A stretch of 12,529 nt of DNA from Chloroflexota bacterium. GTDB taxonomy: Bacteria; Chloroflexota; Dehalococcoidia; Tepidiformales; Tepidiformaceae. Position 1 is the stretch's first letter. Every line of letters begins with the position of its first letter. The notes beneath the pieces are model-generated. The model was given only the letters and a program-made list of their open reading frames with translations. It searched no databases and was not told the DNA's origin. A program made the position numbers and the translations under genes. The DNA lies in NCBI GenBank assembly GCA_021823905.1, contig JAKALX010000062.1, positions 1 through 12,529 of the forward strand, written 5' to 3'. Positions 1 through 7,461 of this stretch are shown here, piece after piece.

Positions 1-1017
1 GGCGGTGGCATCGGTAACAACCTCACGCTCGGGCTCATCTGTGAAGTCGTGCAGGATGCGAATCAAGATCTTGACCTCTTCGTCGCTGACATCGCCGTCT
101 GCGCCAAGCAGCAGAGCACCGCCCAGCGCGATAGTCTTGACGACTGCCTGGTCGATCGGTTTGGTTGGATGCCGGCGAGTGAGCTGCAAAAGAGCGTCAA
201 CCTCGTCCTCAAGTTCATCGTCCAGAAGCTGCGTTCCGGAGACGTTGAGGCCGGCTCGATGGCCCTTTGCGGAGCGGGAGAAGAGCTCGAGGGCCTTGAG
301 CCTGATCGGTAGGAGAGGGTGGGATGCAAAGCTCTCGGCCATCAGTTCCGGACGCCCCTTGATCTCGTCGAACTGGGCAATAAGAGCCTCCACGTCGAGG
401 TTGAGGTTCCTGTCGGAGAGGCCAAACGTTGCCTTGAGGAGTCCGCTGGCGGCAGAAGAAAAACGTCGACACGCGATCAGGCCGACGCGGTCTGCACTGA
501 TTTCGGCCTTCTTCCTCCAGCGCAAGAAGAGCGCCTCGCCAAAGGCTGGGAGGACAGTAGCCGAGTGGCCGTGCTCCTCGGTTGAGAGCAGAGCGTTGAG
601 GCGGTTGTTACCGAAGATAAAGTGCCCCAATTCATGGCCAATCAGGGATCTGAGCTCGTCGTCAGTAAGCATCTCGAGTGCGCCAGAAGTGATCCCTACG
701 AGCGAGTGTGACCGATCTCGCCTCTGGTCCAGTGAGGCAAAGGCGTTGACGGCCGGATCCGGCACACAAAACACCTCAGCCTCCGTCGCGAGTTCGAGGC
801 GCTGACAGGCATCCTGGAAGATCCCGAAGATGCGGGGCGAGAGCTGTTCAGTGAGACGAATGCCGTGAGTGAGGAACCTCTCTCGCATTCCCTGATCCGC
901 CTGCTTACGGTTCTCAGCAAAAGTGTCAAGGTAATCTTGGACGCGATAAACGTTGAGGAGTTCTTCGACGTCTTTGGCGTCACCCCTGTAGCGTATGTCG
1001 TCCCAGTGCAGCGCCAT
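1..1017 (-). CDS. M48-type zinc metallopeptidase with TerB-like C-terminal region (partial, C-terminus off the left edge)
   Basis: The frame is open for 339 codons from the ATG at 1017 to base 1 with no stop, so the C-terminus is missing. The zinc-protease motif HELGH is at residues 128-132. The likely third ligand is E172 in AEISADR, and SHPLLPIRL near 232-240 matches the conserved SHP...R segment of M48 peptidases. Residues about 290-330 (GADGDVSDEEVKIL) resemble a TerB/tellurite-resistance-type helical domain. No signal peptide or membrane segment is seen, so it is probably cytosolic, unlike HtpX. The start is fixed by AGGAGG (1026-1031) eight bases upstream. The stop of the membrane protease gene lies 38 bases upstream, so the two are probably one operon. 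The role is probably protein quality control or regulated proteolysis (inference); the substrate is unknown. Confidence 0.88.
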   Translation of the reverse strand, partial: MALHWDDIRYRGDAKDVEELLNVYRVQDYLDTFAENRKQADQGMRERFLTHGIRLTEQLSPRIFGIFQDACQRLELATEAEVFCVPDPAVNAFASLDQRRDRSHSLVGITSGALEMLTDDELRSLIGHELGHFIFGNNRLNALLSTEEHGHSATVLPAFGEALFLRWRKKAEISADRVGLIACRRFSSAASGLLKATFGLSDRNLNLDVEALIAQFDEIKGRPELMAESFASHPLLPIRLKALELFSRSAKGHRAGLNVSGTQLLDDELEDEVDALLQLTRRHPTKPIDQAVVKTIALGGALLLGADGDVSDEEVKILIRILHDFTDEPEREVVTDATA

Positions 1018-1025
1018 CGGCCGTT

Positions 1026-1031
1026 CCTCCT
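1026..1031 (-). promoter_or_regulatory. Ribosome binding site of the M48 peptidase gene
   Basis: On the minus strand this reads AGGAGG, eight bases before the ATG at 1017. It is the best Shine-Dalgarno match nearby and fixes the start codon. Confidence 0.8.
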
Positions 1032-1055
1032 TTCCTCATCCCTCGGAGTCAACCC

Positions 1056-1822
1056 TCAGTGCGGAGCGTGCGTCAGCAGCCACAACCTCGCGGCGGCGCC
1101 CTCGTGGAGAAGCCAGAGCGAAAAGATCCTCGTGGTCGGCCAGACATGCGACCGCCAGGTCGCGACGCCCCTGTAACCGGTTAGGAAGATAGAGATCAGC
1201 AGACCGTGGATTGCTGTTGTCACGGTCGCGATGTAAAGCGCCGAAAAGACAAAGCCGCGGCGGGCGACATCCGAAGGAGTCATCTCACCGTTCCCCGCGC
1301 TCGGGAAGATCCCGCTGCTCCACGCGAGTCTTGTCTCCCGCAGGGTGCTCCAGGTGTGATACCCGAGCGTGAGGCCAACCCACGCCGCGTAGAGAATGCG
1401 AAACCGAGGCGGGAAGAGCGGGCCGAGAAGGACCGAGAAGGCGGTAAACGTGGGCAGAACATACGGAGCCAACCGATAAGGTCATCGGCCAGAACCCCGC
1501 CAAAGCCACTCGTGTGCTGGACGTACCCTCCTTGTCGGCGCGTCACGACAAAAGAGCTGACTCGCCGCAAGCACAACAGGGCTACGGCGGCATGCGTGAA
1601 TTCGTGTTCAAATGTTTCAAACCATCCTGTCCGGCGAAGCACGAATTGGTCAAGCAGAACGCCGCCGACAAAAACGGTCGTGGCTGGCACGAACAAGGCG
1701 GTCAGGTGAACGAGACGTCCAGCAAGTCCGAGCAGTGTGAGTACGACCCCTGGAAGAAACAAGAGCAAGGCAAGGCCGACAAGAAGCCGGAGCGGCCGCA
1801 TTACCGACCCTGGTCGTGGCAT
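1056..1822 (-). pseudogene. M50-like integral membrane zinc metalloprotease, frameshifted
   Basis: Two overlapping minus-strand frames join into one protein of about 255 residues. Frame one starts at the ATG at 1822 (a second ATG lies at 1801) and gives an N-terminal hydrophobic stretch (residues 10-36), a second one (41-58) and FEHEFTHAAV with HEFTH at 73-77, an HExxH zinc site. Near 1472 the sense continues in another frame as LAPYVLPTFTAF, followed by further hydrophobic segments and a polar loop containing TPSD, ending at TGA 1058-1056. Restoring one T in GGTTGG (making GGTTTGG) joins the frames as LIG-LAPY. Motif and topology resemble bacterial M50-type membrane proteases. A sequencing error, a true null mutation and, less likely, recoding are all possible; no canonical slippery heptamer is present. 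The M48 gene follows 38 bases downstream. Confidence 0.78.
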
Positions 1823-2293
1823 ACGGCCGTTGGAGGCCTCGTCGCGTGTGGCATTCCGATCAGGGTTGTGTCGTCATCGAACATGGGTACCTATACTGTC
1901 TGAGATGATGACACAGGCAGCCGTCGGGTTCAAGGGCGGCCCTCGCTACGGCCGGCTACGAGGCGCGGGGTGTGCGGGCCCAGGGATTCTGTGAGAAGAG
2001 GCCGCAGGAGGAGAGCGTGCGCCGGGTAGCCGAGATCGAAGGGTGGGGACGGCGAGACGCGGAGCGGATCAACGGGACGCGACTGACAGAGTCGCTCCCC
2101 AATGTGCCCGTGGGGCGAGTGACTGCGTTGCGGACCCTGGGACGATAGTCTGCCGTGGCTGGTGTCGGCGCCGTCGTCTGGACCGGGTCGGTCGCTCGAA
2201 CTGGCACGCCGCCTCGGAAGATTAGGCACTAACGAACGCTGGACGGGGCGCGCCCTCGTTGCGCCCATAAACTCCTTAGGCTACGCTCCTGAC
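1823..2293. other. Intergenic region between divergent protease and response-regulator genes
   Basis: No recognisable gene was found. The plus strand is open from 1912 to 2148 (78 codons, first GTG at 1972), reading a polar, Arg/Glu-rich peptide that includes VRRVAEIEGWGRRDAERI. It has no Shine-Dalgarno site and no family I recognise, so it may be a decayed gene fragment. The divergent promoters of both flanking genes must lie here, but no convincing -35/-10 pair could be assigned. Confidence 0.4.
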
Positions 2294-2719
2294 ATGCAAC
2301 AAGTTCTGATCCTTGATGACTTGCCTGATTCCCTGCATTTACTGAAGGTCGCACTCCAGGACGAATTCGACGTCGTGACGGCGCAAAGCGTCGAAGCGGC
2401 TGAGCGAAGCCTTAACGCTGGCACCAGCGTCGCCTTGATCGACGTTCGCCTCTCGCCAGGGGAGCCGTGGGACAAGGGCGGCATCGCCTTTCTCTGGTGG
2501 GCCAAGGACCACTTTCCGCGCCTGCCCGTGGTGATGATGAGCGGCTACCACGACTTCGATGCGATCGTGGTGGCTCTCAACGCGGGGGCGGACTATTTCC
2601 TCGAGAAACCCATTGATGTGCGCCAGCTGGTGACCCTGCTCCGCGCGCTGTCCGAGCGTGACCAACATCCCGAAGGGATCGCCGAGCTGCGGCGACGGCT
2701 CCGCTGCGCACCCCGGTAG
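2294..2719 (+). CDS. Single-domain response regulator (REC only)
   Basis: This 141-residue protein is essentially one CheY-like receiver domain. It has the acidic pair D8-D9 (LILDD), the phospho-acceptor D50 in LIDVRLS, the conserved Ser S83 in MMSGY and Lys K105 in FLEKP. About 35 residues after the domain are charged and helical, with no DNA-binding or enzymatic output domain. The frame stays open upstream to 2162, but those residues are not REC-like, so the ATG at 2294, just before the first beta strand, is preferred. No clear Shine-Dalgarno site precedes it. It probably acts by protein-protein contact, receiving phosphate from a kinase encoded outside the window. It converges with the CARF-nuclease gene. 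Confidence 0.85.
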   Translation: MQQVLILDDLPDSLHLLKVALQDEFDVVTAQSVEAAERSLNAGTSVALIDVRLSPGEPWDKGGIAFLWWAKDHFPRLPVVMMSGYHDFDAIVVALNAGADYFLEKPIDVRQLVTLLRALSERDQHPEGIAELRRRLRCAPR

Positions 2720-2936
2720 TCCATTGCCGATGGCTGCGATCCGCGCCGGCAGGCGTGCCCGATAGAGAGGAACCGAGCGGTTGCGGCGGAGGGTCTGGGT
2801 CGGCTTCGGGCGTTTGGGAGTCTGAATTTGTAGTCGATGGCCCGCGGAGTGCCCAGGCCAATCGCGAGCACGTGCGTCATCATGTGTTTCAACTGGACGC
2901 AGAACGTACCGATGGCGGGGAACGGGGTGGGTCGTC

Positions 2937-4253
2937 CTACCCAGCCAACCCTGGTCCGGGCGTGCCCACAGCGCTCTGCGTGAGCCACCCGAGCAGTTTG
3001 TGGGGCTGGCGGGCAGCCATGTCGGCTGCAAGCGCCTGAAGCAGCTCGGGGCCGGTGAGCGCCGCGACCTCGTAGGCGCGACAGCGCATCGCAGCGCGGT
3101 CCGAGAGCGCTTCGGTCGAGAGCAGCACCGGGCGAACGTGCGTTTCGCCGAACTCCGCGACCAGCGCGCGCAGCCGGTCGAGGTGGCGGTACAGGCGTTC
3201 CTCGTTGAACTCGTTCTTGCACGAGACGACGAACAGACGGTTATCGAGGATGAAGGCCGCGTCGGTTTCGGCGTAGGTGGTGATGGGAACGTCGCCGTTC
3301 CCCCAGGCGGTGCCGGTGTTCCGCACGATGGTGCGGCGGTCGGAGAAGCTGCGGCCGAGGATGTGCGTCACCGCGATCTCGAGCCAACCGCCGGCGAGGA
3401 AGAAACCGGCGCCACGGTCGCCCGGGCCGGCGAGGACGACATCGCCGCCGGCGTGCCTACTCACCAGCCGCAAGGCGATGAGCGCCCGCACTGTCGCCTG
3501 CATCGCGGCCGGGAATGTGCGTTCGGCGAGCGCCACGTCGACGGAGCTTGCGCGGTGCGCCGTGGCGAAATCGCGGCGGAACGCTCGATATTCAGGTTCG
3601 TTCTCGGTGAACGCGGTGAGGACCCCGGCGGCCGCCTCGACGAGGAGCCGCTCCGAATCTGACGAAACGCCGACGTCGAGCCCGTAGGGGTCCTCCGGGA
3701 GGACACGGAGGTCGAACAGCTCCAACAGCTCCTCGGGCCGGATCTCGCCGCCGGGGAGGTCGGCCGGGCTGCCGATATCCACGCCGATCAGTTGATCCGG
3801 GACAGCGGCCAGCGGACCGTGATTCCTGTAGCGGACCGAGTTGCGCAGCGGATGGAACGAGGCGACCAAAAAGCCGCTGGGCCACGCCCGGGCCGCCGCC
3901 TCGTACGCACGCAGCGCCGTCTCGGAGGTGGCCCCGGACACATCGAGCGCGTGGGCGACGGCGCCATCGCTGCGATCGGCCACCTCGAGCGGTAGTTCCT
4001 TGCGCAGGAAGTCTTTTGGTTTGACCACCCGGTGCGTCGTTTCGATCCCCCGCGAGTGCAGCAGCCGCGCGAGGCGCGTGCACTCGCCCGAGAGCGGTAC
4101 CGGGGCGAGCAGGTCGAGGCTCATGTTGGCAAAGCGTGTGCGCGTGGCCAGGGAGGAGATCAACAGCGCCACCGGGTCCGCGTCGACCGGCGCCACCACA
4201 TGCAGCCGCTCGCTCCCCTGGGCGTGTGGCGCGGGTGGCTGTTGGGTGCGCAC
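2937..4253 (-). CDS. Card1/Can2-like CARF-nuclease fusion (DUF1887-type PD-(D/E)XK nuclease)
   Basis: 438 residues from the preferred GTG at 4253. The N-terminal part looks like a Rossmann-type CARF domain: it opens with RLHVVAPVDAD, and ALDVSGATSETAL (about 102-114) sits where CARF proteins carry a TGGT-type ligand-binding loop. The C-terminal part carries the DUF1887 nuclease signature: GGWLE (288-292), ETD (329-331), then RLFVVSCKN with SCKN at 344-347 and a following helix (LYRHLDRLRALVAEFG). Card1/Can2 enzymes are known to cut nucleic acid when bound by cyclic oligoadenylate from type III CRISPR complexes; that this one does so is inference. No cas genes or CRISPR repeats are visible. 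The open frame extends to an ATG at 4427, but that part is Arg/Pro-rich and unlike a domain. A GTG at 4199 is another possible start. GC bias matches the flanking chromosome, not the island. Confidence 0.72.
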   Translation of the reverse strand: MRTQQPPAPHAQGSERLHVVAPVDADPVALLISSLATRTRFANMSLDLLAPVPLSGECTRLARLLHSRGIETTHRVVKPKDFLRKELPLEVADRSDGAVAHALDVSGATSETALRAYEAAARAWPSGFLVASFHPLRNSVRYRNHGPLAAVPDQLIGVDIGSPADLPGGEIRPEELLELFDLRVLPEDPYGLDVGVSSDSERLLVEAAAGVLTAFTENEPEYRAFRRDFATAHRASSVDVALAERTFPAAMQATVRALIALRLVSRHAGGDVVLAGPGDRGAGFFLAGGWLEIAVTHILGRSFSDRRTIVRNTGTAWGNGDVPITTYAETDAAFILDNRLFVVSCKNEFNEERLYRHLDRLRALVAEFGETHVRPVLLSTEALSDRAAMRCRAYEVAALTGPELLQALAADMAARQPHKLLGWLTQSAVGTPGPGLAG

Positions 4254-4438
4254 CGGGAGAGTGTAGCCCAGGGCACGGCGCCGCGGGCGCGCCACTGGGG
4301 AGCGGCTGCGGCGGTCCAGTGGTCGGGGCCGCCAAAGGGGAATACGACGCTTGACAGTGCAACTGCCCCTAGCCCGATGGCTTCGAAGAGATCGGCCGTC
4401 CCAGGTGGTTTGAGCCTGCCGCAGCATGGCGCTGCTTG

Positions 4439-4503
4439 TTAGAACCTCCCCGCGAGCGAGGTGGCGTAGCCGGTGAGCTCGGCGTAGCCGTCGCCGGCGG
4501 CCG
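4439..4503. repeat. Left copy of a 65-bp direct repeat flanking the island
   Basis: Identical, base for base, to 11450-11514 and in the same orientation; both are the 3' terminus of the lipocalin-like gene. Sequence beyond the stop codon differs completely between the two sites, which suggests an attachment site or recombination border. Confidence 0.85.
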
Positions 4504-4518
4504 TTCCGGTGACCGCGA
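4439..4518 (-). pseudogene. Displaced 3' end of a CrtC/AttH-like lipocalin gene
   Basis: These 80 bases encode the last 26 or so residues (ending YATSLAGRF and TAA at 4441-4439) of the same protein encoded intact at 11450-12523. The first 65 bases are identical to the intact gene. The next 15 differ at three positions and change one Ser to Thr (GGA-ACG against GGC-TCG). Homology starts exactly at the stop codon and ends where the IS3-family remnant begins. It is a relic, not a functional gene. Confidence 0.85.
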
Positions 4519-4552
4519 ACCCATGGTGGCTTGACTTGAGGGGGTCAGTACA
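4517..4552 (+). mobile_element. IS3-family right-end remnant, copy 1
   Basis: A 36-base segment nearly identical to 4610-4645 (first 31 bases identical, one mismatch in the last five). It contains the end of a transposase frame (...ATGGTGGCTTGA) followed by a terminal segment with TTGACTTGAGGGGGTCA and ending TACA. Read from the other strand it begins TGTA-TGACCCCC, as IS3-type termini do. It abuts the lipocalin relic directly. Confidence 0.6.
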
Positions 4553-4645
4553 CGGCGCCCGCACTCGGCCCTCGGCTACAAGAGCCCGGCCGAGTACCGC
4601 GCTCAACAAGAACCCATGGTGGCTTGACTTGAGGGGGTCACTACA
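4553..4645 (+). mobile_element. IS3-family 3' remnant: transposase C-terminus plus right end, copy 2
   Basis: The frame 4553-4627 reads RRPHSALGYKSPAEYRA and ends in TGA. RPHSALGY-x-SPAE is the hallmark C-terminus of IS3-family OrfB (DDE) transposases. The following bases to TACA at 4645 repeat the terminal sequence of copy 1. Only about 24 codons of transposase survive, so it is inert. The tandem arrangement of two right ends in the same orientation suggests nested insertion or deletion between IS copies. Confidence 0.82.
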
Positions 4646-4755
4646 ATCGCGCCGTGCATCCTGGCCCGGTTGTAAAAGTCGTTTGTGTCCCCCAAGCTAC
4701 TCGGACACCACAATCAGATGCTCCGTCCAATCGCACGAAACTCGTCCGCCTCAAG

Positions 4756-6168
4756 TCAGGGTGACGGTTCACGGTAGGACCGCAGGCGCTTTTCCGTCGC
4801 GCAATAGGCGCCGTAAATTTCGTCCGCCGACATTCCGACAAGGCCATGAACCGCAGGAGAGGAGAGCCTGTCGAAGTCGCCCCACGACCCAAAGGATAGC
4901 GAAACGCCAAAATCCCCTGGCCTTTCGAACATCGCGGTTCCAGGGAGAGGCTTGAACATCTGGACGCTCGCAAAGTCTAAAACTCCTTCTCGAAGCAATT
5001 CCAGAATCCCTCTCGTGGTCCTCTCGGCAGAGTCTCGCGTTTCGCCAGGTAGGCCCATCATGAAGTACGCCTTTATGAAGAGCGCGCCGCCAAAGATTGA
5101 CTTTGCTAGGGCCAGACGTTTCACTATCTCTTGAAGGGGCCAGCGTTTGCCAATTCCTTGCTGGACTGACGCATCCAAGCTTTCTATCCCTACGTTAAGC
5201 TGAACCAGTCCCAAGTCCCTGAGGTCTTCAAGCGACTTCCTGGAGAAGTACTCGAGTCGGAGTTCCGCGCTGAGCGCAGGCGTGTAACCTAGAGGCTTCT
5301 GTCGAAGCATTAGAGAGAGTCGGTCATTCCCTACCGTGATGTTGTCGTCGGCGATATGCACAACATCATACGTTTTACGAGTCAATTCCGAAATCGTCAA
5401 CAATTCGGCCCAGGTGCGCTCCGGAGTTAGGACCCGCGGAGTCCTCGGCCGAAGGCCCATAACACAATAGGGGCAGCCGAACGGGCAGCCTCTAGACGTC
5501 ATCAGGTAGGCAGAAAAGGACGCCAGTCCACCCGGCAGCAGGTCGTATGCGGGAGATGGAGCCGCGTCCAGGCTGTCTAGTTCATCAGTTAAACGGGGCC
5601 TGCTGGCTAACGCCCGAGTCGCTTGCGTCAGGCAACCATTGACAGCTATGTTCTCCACCTTGGTGTTACTCAGGATTGCACAGAGAATCCCGCGGAAGGC
5701 AACCTCGCCTTCGCCGCTCACCACGACATCCACCTGCGGTGCGCCCAATACACTGGCGGGCTTCGCGGTCGAATGGTGGCCCCCCACCACAGTCCAGGCT
5801 CCTGGCCAGCGGCGTTTTGCCTTGGAGCACAGATCAAGAACTCTCGGGATACTTGGCGTCGTATCGGAGAAGATCACCGCAGACGGTTCGTAGGGCACAT
5901 CTGCGAACCCAACGAGGTCAGTCAACGAGGCGTTGAGATATTTCGGGTCACAGCCTGCATCTCTCGCAAGGGTTGCGAGTTGAAGCAGGACAAGGCTGTA
6001 TCTCCGCGCAGGTGGGAAGCGAAGTCCGAGTGCCGAAAGCGGTCCAAGCCGGAGGAGGGAGTCATAGGTGGTCCACTTGTCTCGGTCGTGCGGGTTTCCC
6101 ACGCGCGGGGTCTTGGTCGCTTCATAGGCCACCGTGTCAACGAATAGGATTATTGGCATGTTGGCCAC
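4756..6168 (-). CDS. B12-binding-type radical SAM enzyme
   Basis: 470 residues. The N-terminal half resembles a cobalamin-binding Rossmann domain: WTVVGGHHST (125-134) and VDVVVSGEGEVAF (146-158) match the GG-H...GEGE pattern of B12-type radical SAM proteins. No DxHxxG base-off cobalamin motif was found. The radical SAM core begins with SRGCPFGCPYC, giving the 4Fe-4S ligands C228, C232 and C235. The later VGIESLD and MMGLPGET segments are typical of this superfamily, whose members often methylate unactivated carbons or rearrange rings. The GTG start at 6168 has AGGAGG at 6174-6179, five bases away; the ATG three codons later has worse spacing. It is the last gene of the cluster, 76 bases after the GT2 gene, and its own strong ribosome site suggests high expression. 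Substrate unknown. Confidence 0.88.
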   Translation of the reverse strand: MANMPIILFVDTVAYEATKTPRVGNPHDRDKWTTYDSLLRLGPLSALGLRFPPARRYSLVLLQLATLARDAGCDPKYLNASLTDLVGFADVPYEPSAVIFSDTTPSIPRVLDLCSKAKRRWPGAWTVVGGHHSTAKPASVLGAPQVDVVVSGEGEVAFRGILCAILSNTKVENIAVNGCLTQATRALASRPRLTDELDSLDAAPSPAYDLLPGGLASFSAYLMTSRGCPFGCPYCVMGLRPRTPRVLTPERTWAELLTISELTRKTYDVVHIADDNITVGNDRLSLMLRQKPLGYTPALSAELRLEYFSRKSLEDLRDLGLVQLNVGIESLDASVQQGIGKRWPLQEIVKRLALAKSIFGGALFIKAYFMMGLPGETRDSAERTTRGILELLREGVLDFASVQMFKPLPGTAMFERPGDFGVSLSFGSWGDFDRLSSPAVHGLVGMSADEIYGAYCATEKRLRSYREPSP

Positions 6169-6173
6169 TGCGA

Positions 6174-6179
6174 CCTCCT
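6174..6179 (-). promoter_or_regulatory. Ribosome binding site of the B12-type radical SAM gene
   Basis: Reads AGGAGG on the minus strand, five bases before the GTG at 6168. It decides for GTG over the ATG at codon 4. Confidence 0.75.
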
Positions 6180-6244
6180 TTCGATCCGCGGGCCAAAGGG
6201 CGTCTCGAATCCACTACTGGTTCTGGTCTGTCGTCCGGCTCTTC

Positions 6245-7039
6245 CTAGGAAGGAAATCGAGGGACTTTCCACTTCTTCATAAAGGCGGCGCGGCGGTCAG
6301 CAAACTCGGGCCAACGGGTCCTACTTGACGAGTGGGCATGATGCACTACGGAGACCAGACGTGTTGCCACTATGGCATAGCCTCGAGCCCTAGCCTGAAA
6401 GCAGTAGTCGACATCCTCATAATGAAATGGAAAGCTATTGTGGTCCCAGTTCTGTCCCTTCCACACAACCTCCTTCACTACCATGCAGGCGGCCTCAACA
6501 TAGTCCGGAAAGGCGACGTCGTCGTATGCCATCACAGGCCCGGTGCTGCCGTCGGGATATATGGCATTCCCACAGTTCTGGATGTCTCCGGGTTTCCGGC
6601 CCTGGCTCCAGCCCTCGTTGGTGTAGTCCGCGAAGTTCCCGTAGACCTTTTGGGGCGCGACTATTCCGCAGCACTGGTAGGATCTCATCAACCCCTCCAA
6701 CGTGTCCCACCAACCTTCGGTCACCTCAACATCGTTATCGAGCCAGGCGACAGGGCCGCCGATCACGCTGCGCAGGCCCTCCTGTCGGTTACGAGCCACG
6801 TTCCCGCCTGGGCACTCAATGAGTTCGATGCCTTGTCTCCGAACCCATTCTTGTGTTCCGTCCTCACTACCGTCGTCTACAACCATGAGCGTCATGTTGG
6901 CCGTGTGACGAAGAACGGACGCTACACACCTCTGGGTAAGCTCAAGATGGTTGTGTGTAGTCACAATCACTGTAAGACGCGTGGGTCTACTGAGCCTACG
7001 TAACTTCAAATAGAACGGCAACGTCCTCCCGCTGCCCAT
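6245..7039 (-). CDS. Family 2 (GT-A fold) glycosyltransferase
   Basis: 264 residues from the ATG at 7039. LTVIVTTHNHLELTQRCVASVL (about 22-43) is the GT2 first strand and helix. VVDDGSEDGT (53-62) is the nucleotide-sugar segment, WLDND (99-103) carries the DXD-type metal site, and FHYEDVDYCFQARARGY (205-221) is the acceptor-site ED motif. No transmembrane helix is visible, so the enzyme is soluble or peripheral. The frame stays open to a GTG at 7150, which would overlap the preceding small ORF by 53 bases; the ATG at 7039 with GAGG seven bases upstream is preferred. It probably transfers one sugar from a nucleotide donor to the cluster's product; donor and acceptor cannot be read from sequence. 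Confidence 0.87.
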   Translation of the reverse strand: MGSGRTLPFYLKLRRLSRPTRLTVIVTTHNHLELTQRCVASVLRHTANMTLMVVDDGSEDGTQEWVRRQGIELIECPGGNVARNRQEGLRSVIGGPVAWLDNDVEVTEGWWDTLEGLMRSYQCCGIVAPQKVYGNFADYTNEGWSQGRKPGDIQNCGNAIYPDGSTGPVMAYDDVAFPDYVEAACMVVKEVVWKGQNWDHNSFPFHYEDVDYCFQARARGYAIVATRLVSVVHHAHSSSRTRWPEFADRRAAFMKKWKVPRFPS

Positions 7040-7097
7040 GGCGGCCTCAAGTTTCCCCGAAGCGAGGACCCGCGAGCCAGGCGGGACGCTCACCCGG

Positions 7098-7436
7098 TCA
7101 CAGTGGTACCTCACCCAAAGCTTCCGCGCCGCCGAAGCCGCTCCACACACACGAATCCACGACCTCAGCGGCTATCCATAGAAATGTTCCCATGCAGAAG
7201 CTAATTGTCGTGGGACCCAACCGCGGTTCTATGGATCCTCCCGACCGCGGCATTGGCCTGTGCAGGGCCGCCTTGAGGGTGTTGTTCTGCCTATCAGGGG
7301 CCAGGTATCTCTTGGCACGAGCCGGAAAAGTGAGATCTCGGTCCAGTCTGCGGCCTTTGCCGACAATCCGGGTAACATCGTGGATGCTGGCAAATACGGA
7401 ATCAGCAGGGCCGCAGAGTATCGGAAAGCCGTTCAC
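7098..7436 (-). CDS. Unrecognised 112-residue protein
   Basis: A GTG at 7436 with AGAGG at 7442-7446 (five-base spacing) opens a 112-codon frame ending in TGA at 7100-7098. It starts 25 bases after the stop of the CgeB-like glycosyltransferase gene and fills the only large gap in the cluster. The N-terminal half is basic. The C-terminal third is hydrophobic and Cys/Trp-containing (ISFCMGTFLWIAAEVVDS, then CVWSGFGGAEALGEVPL). I recognise no family. Options are a small accessory protein, a modified peptide substrate for the neighbouring radical SAM enzymes, or a decayed gene remnant. The case for coding rests on position and the ribosome site, not homology. Confidence 0.45.
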   Translation of the reverse strand: MNGFPILCGPADSVFASIHDVTRIVGKGRRLDRDLTFPARAKRYLAPDRQNNTLKAALHRPMPRSGGSIEPRLGPTTISFCMGTFLWIAAEVVDSCVWSGFGGAEALGEVPL

Positions 7437-7461
7437 AAGATCCTCTATCCGCTTCGCCCAA

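Noticed and set aside
5..805. Long plus-strand open frame at the left edge
   Set aside because: It is the antisense shadow of the M48 peptidase gene; the Ser/Arg-rich translation has no domain, while the minus strand carries HELGH and a strong ribosome site.
2259..2287. TTGCGC-17-TACGCT as a promoter for the response regulator
   Set aside because: Only about half of the positions match consensus in each box, and it would imply a leaderless transcript.
3000..3687. Plus-strand open frames opposite the CARF-nuclease gene
   Set aside because: GC-rich antisense shadows with no family motifs; the minus strand holds the GGWLE/ETD/SCKN nuclease motifs.
4254..4427. N-terminal extension of the CARF-nuclease to the ATG at 4427
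   Set aside because: The added residues are Arg/Pro-rich and unlike any domain, and the CARF-like fold begins about 20 residues after the GTG at 4253.
4517..4645. Two 31-bp direct repeats resembling a CRISPR repeat pair
   Set aside because: Only two copies, and the interval codes for an IS3 transposase C-terminus. They are IS ends, although a CARF-nuclease gene lies nearby.
4509..4955. Plus-strand ORF containing a repeated NPWWLDLRGS peptide
   Set aside because: The repeat is the IS end read in the wrong frame, and most of the ORF is antisense to the B12-type radical SAM gene.
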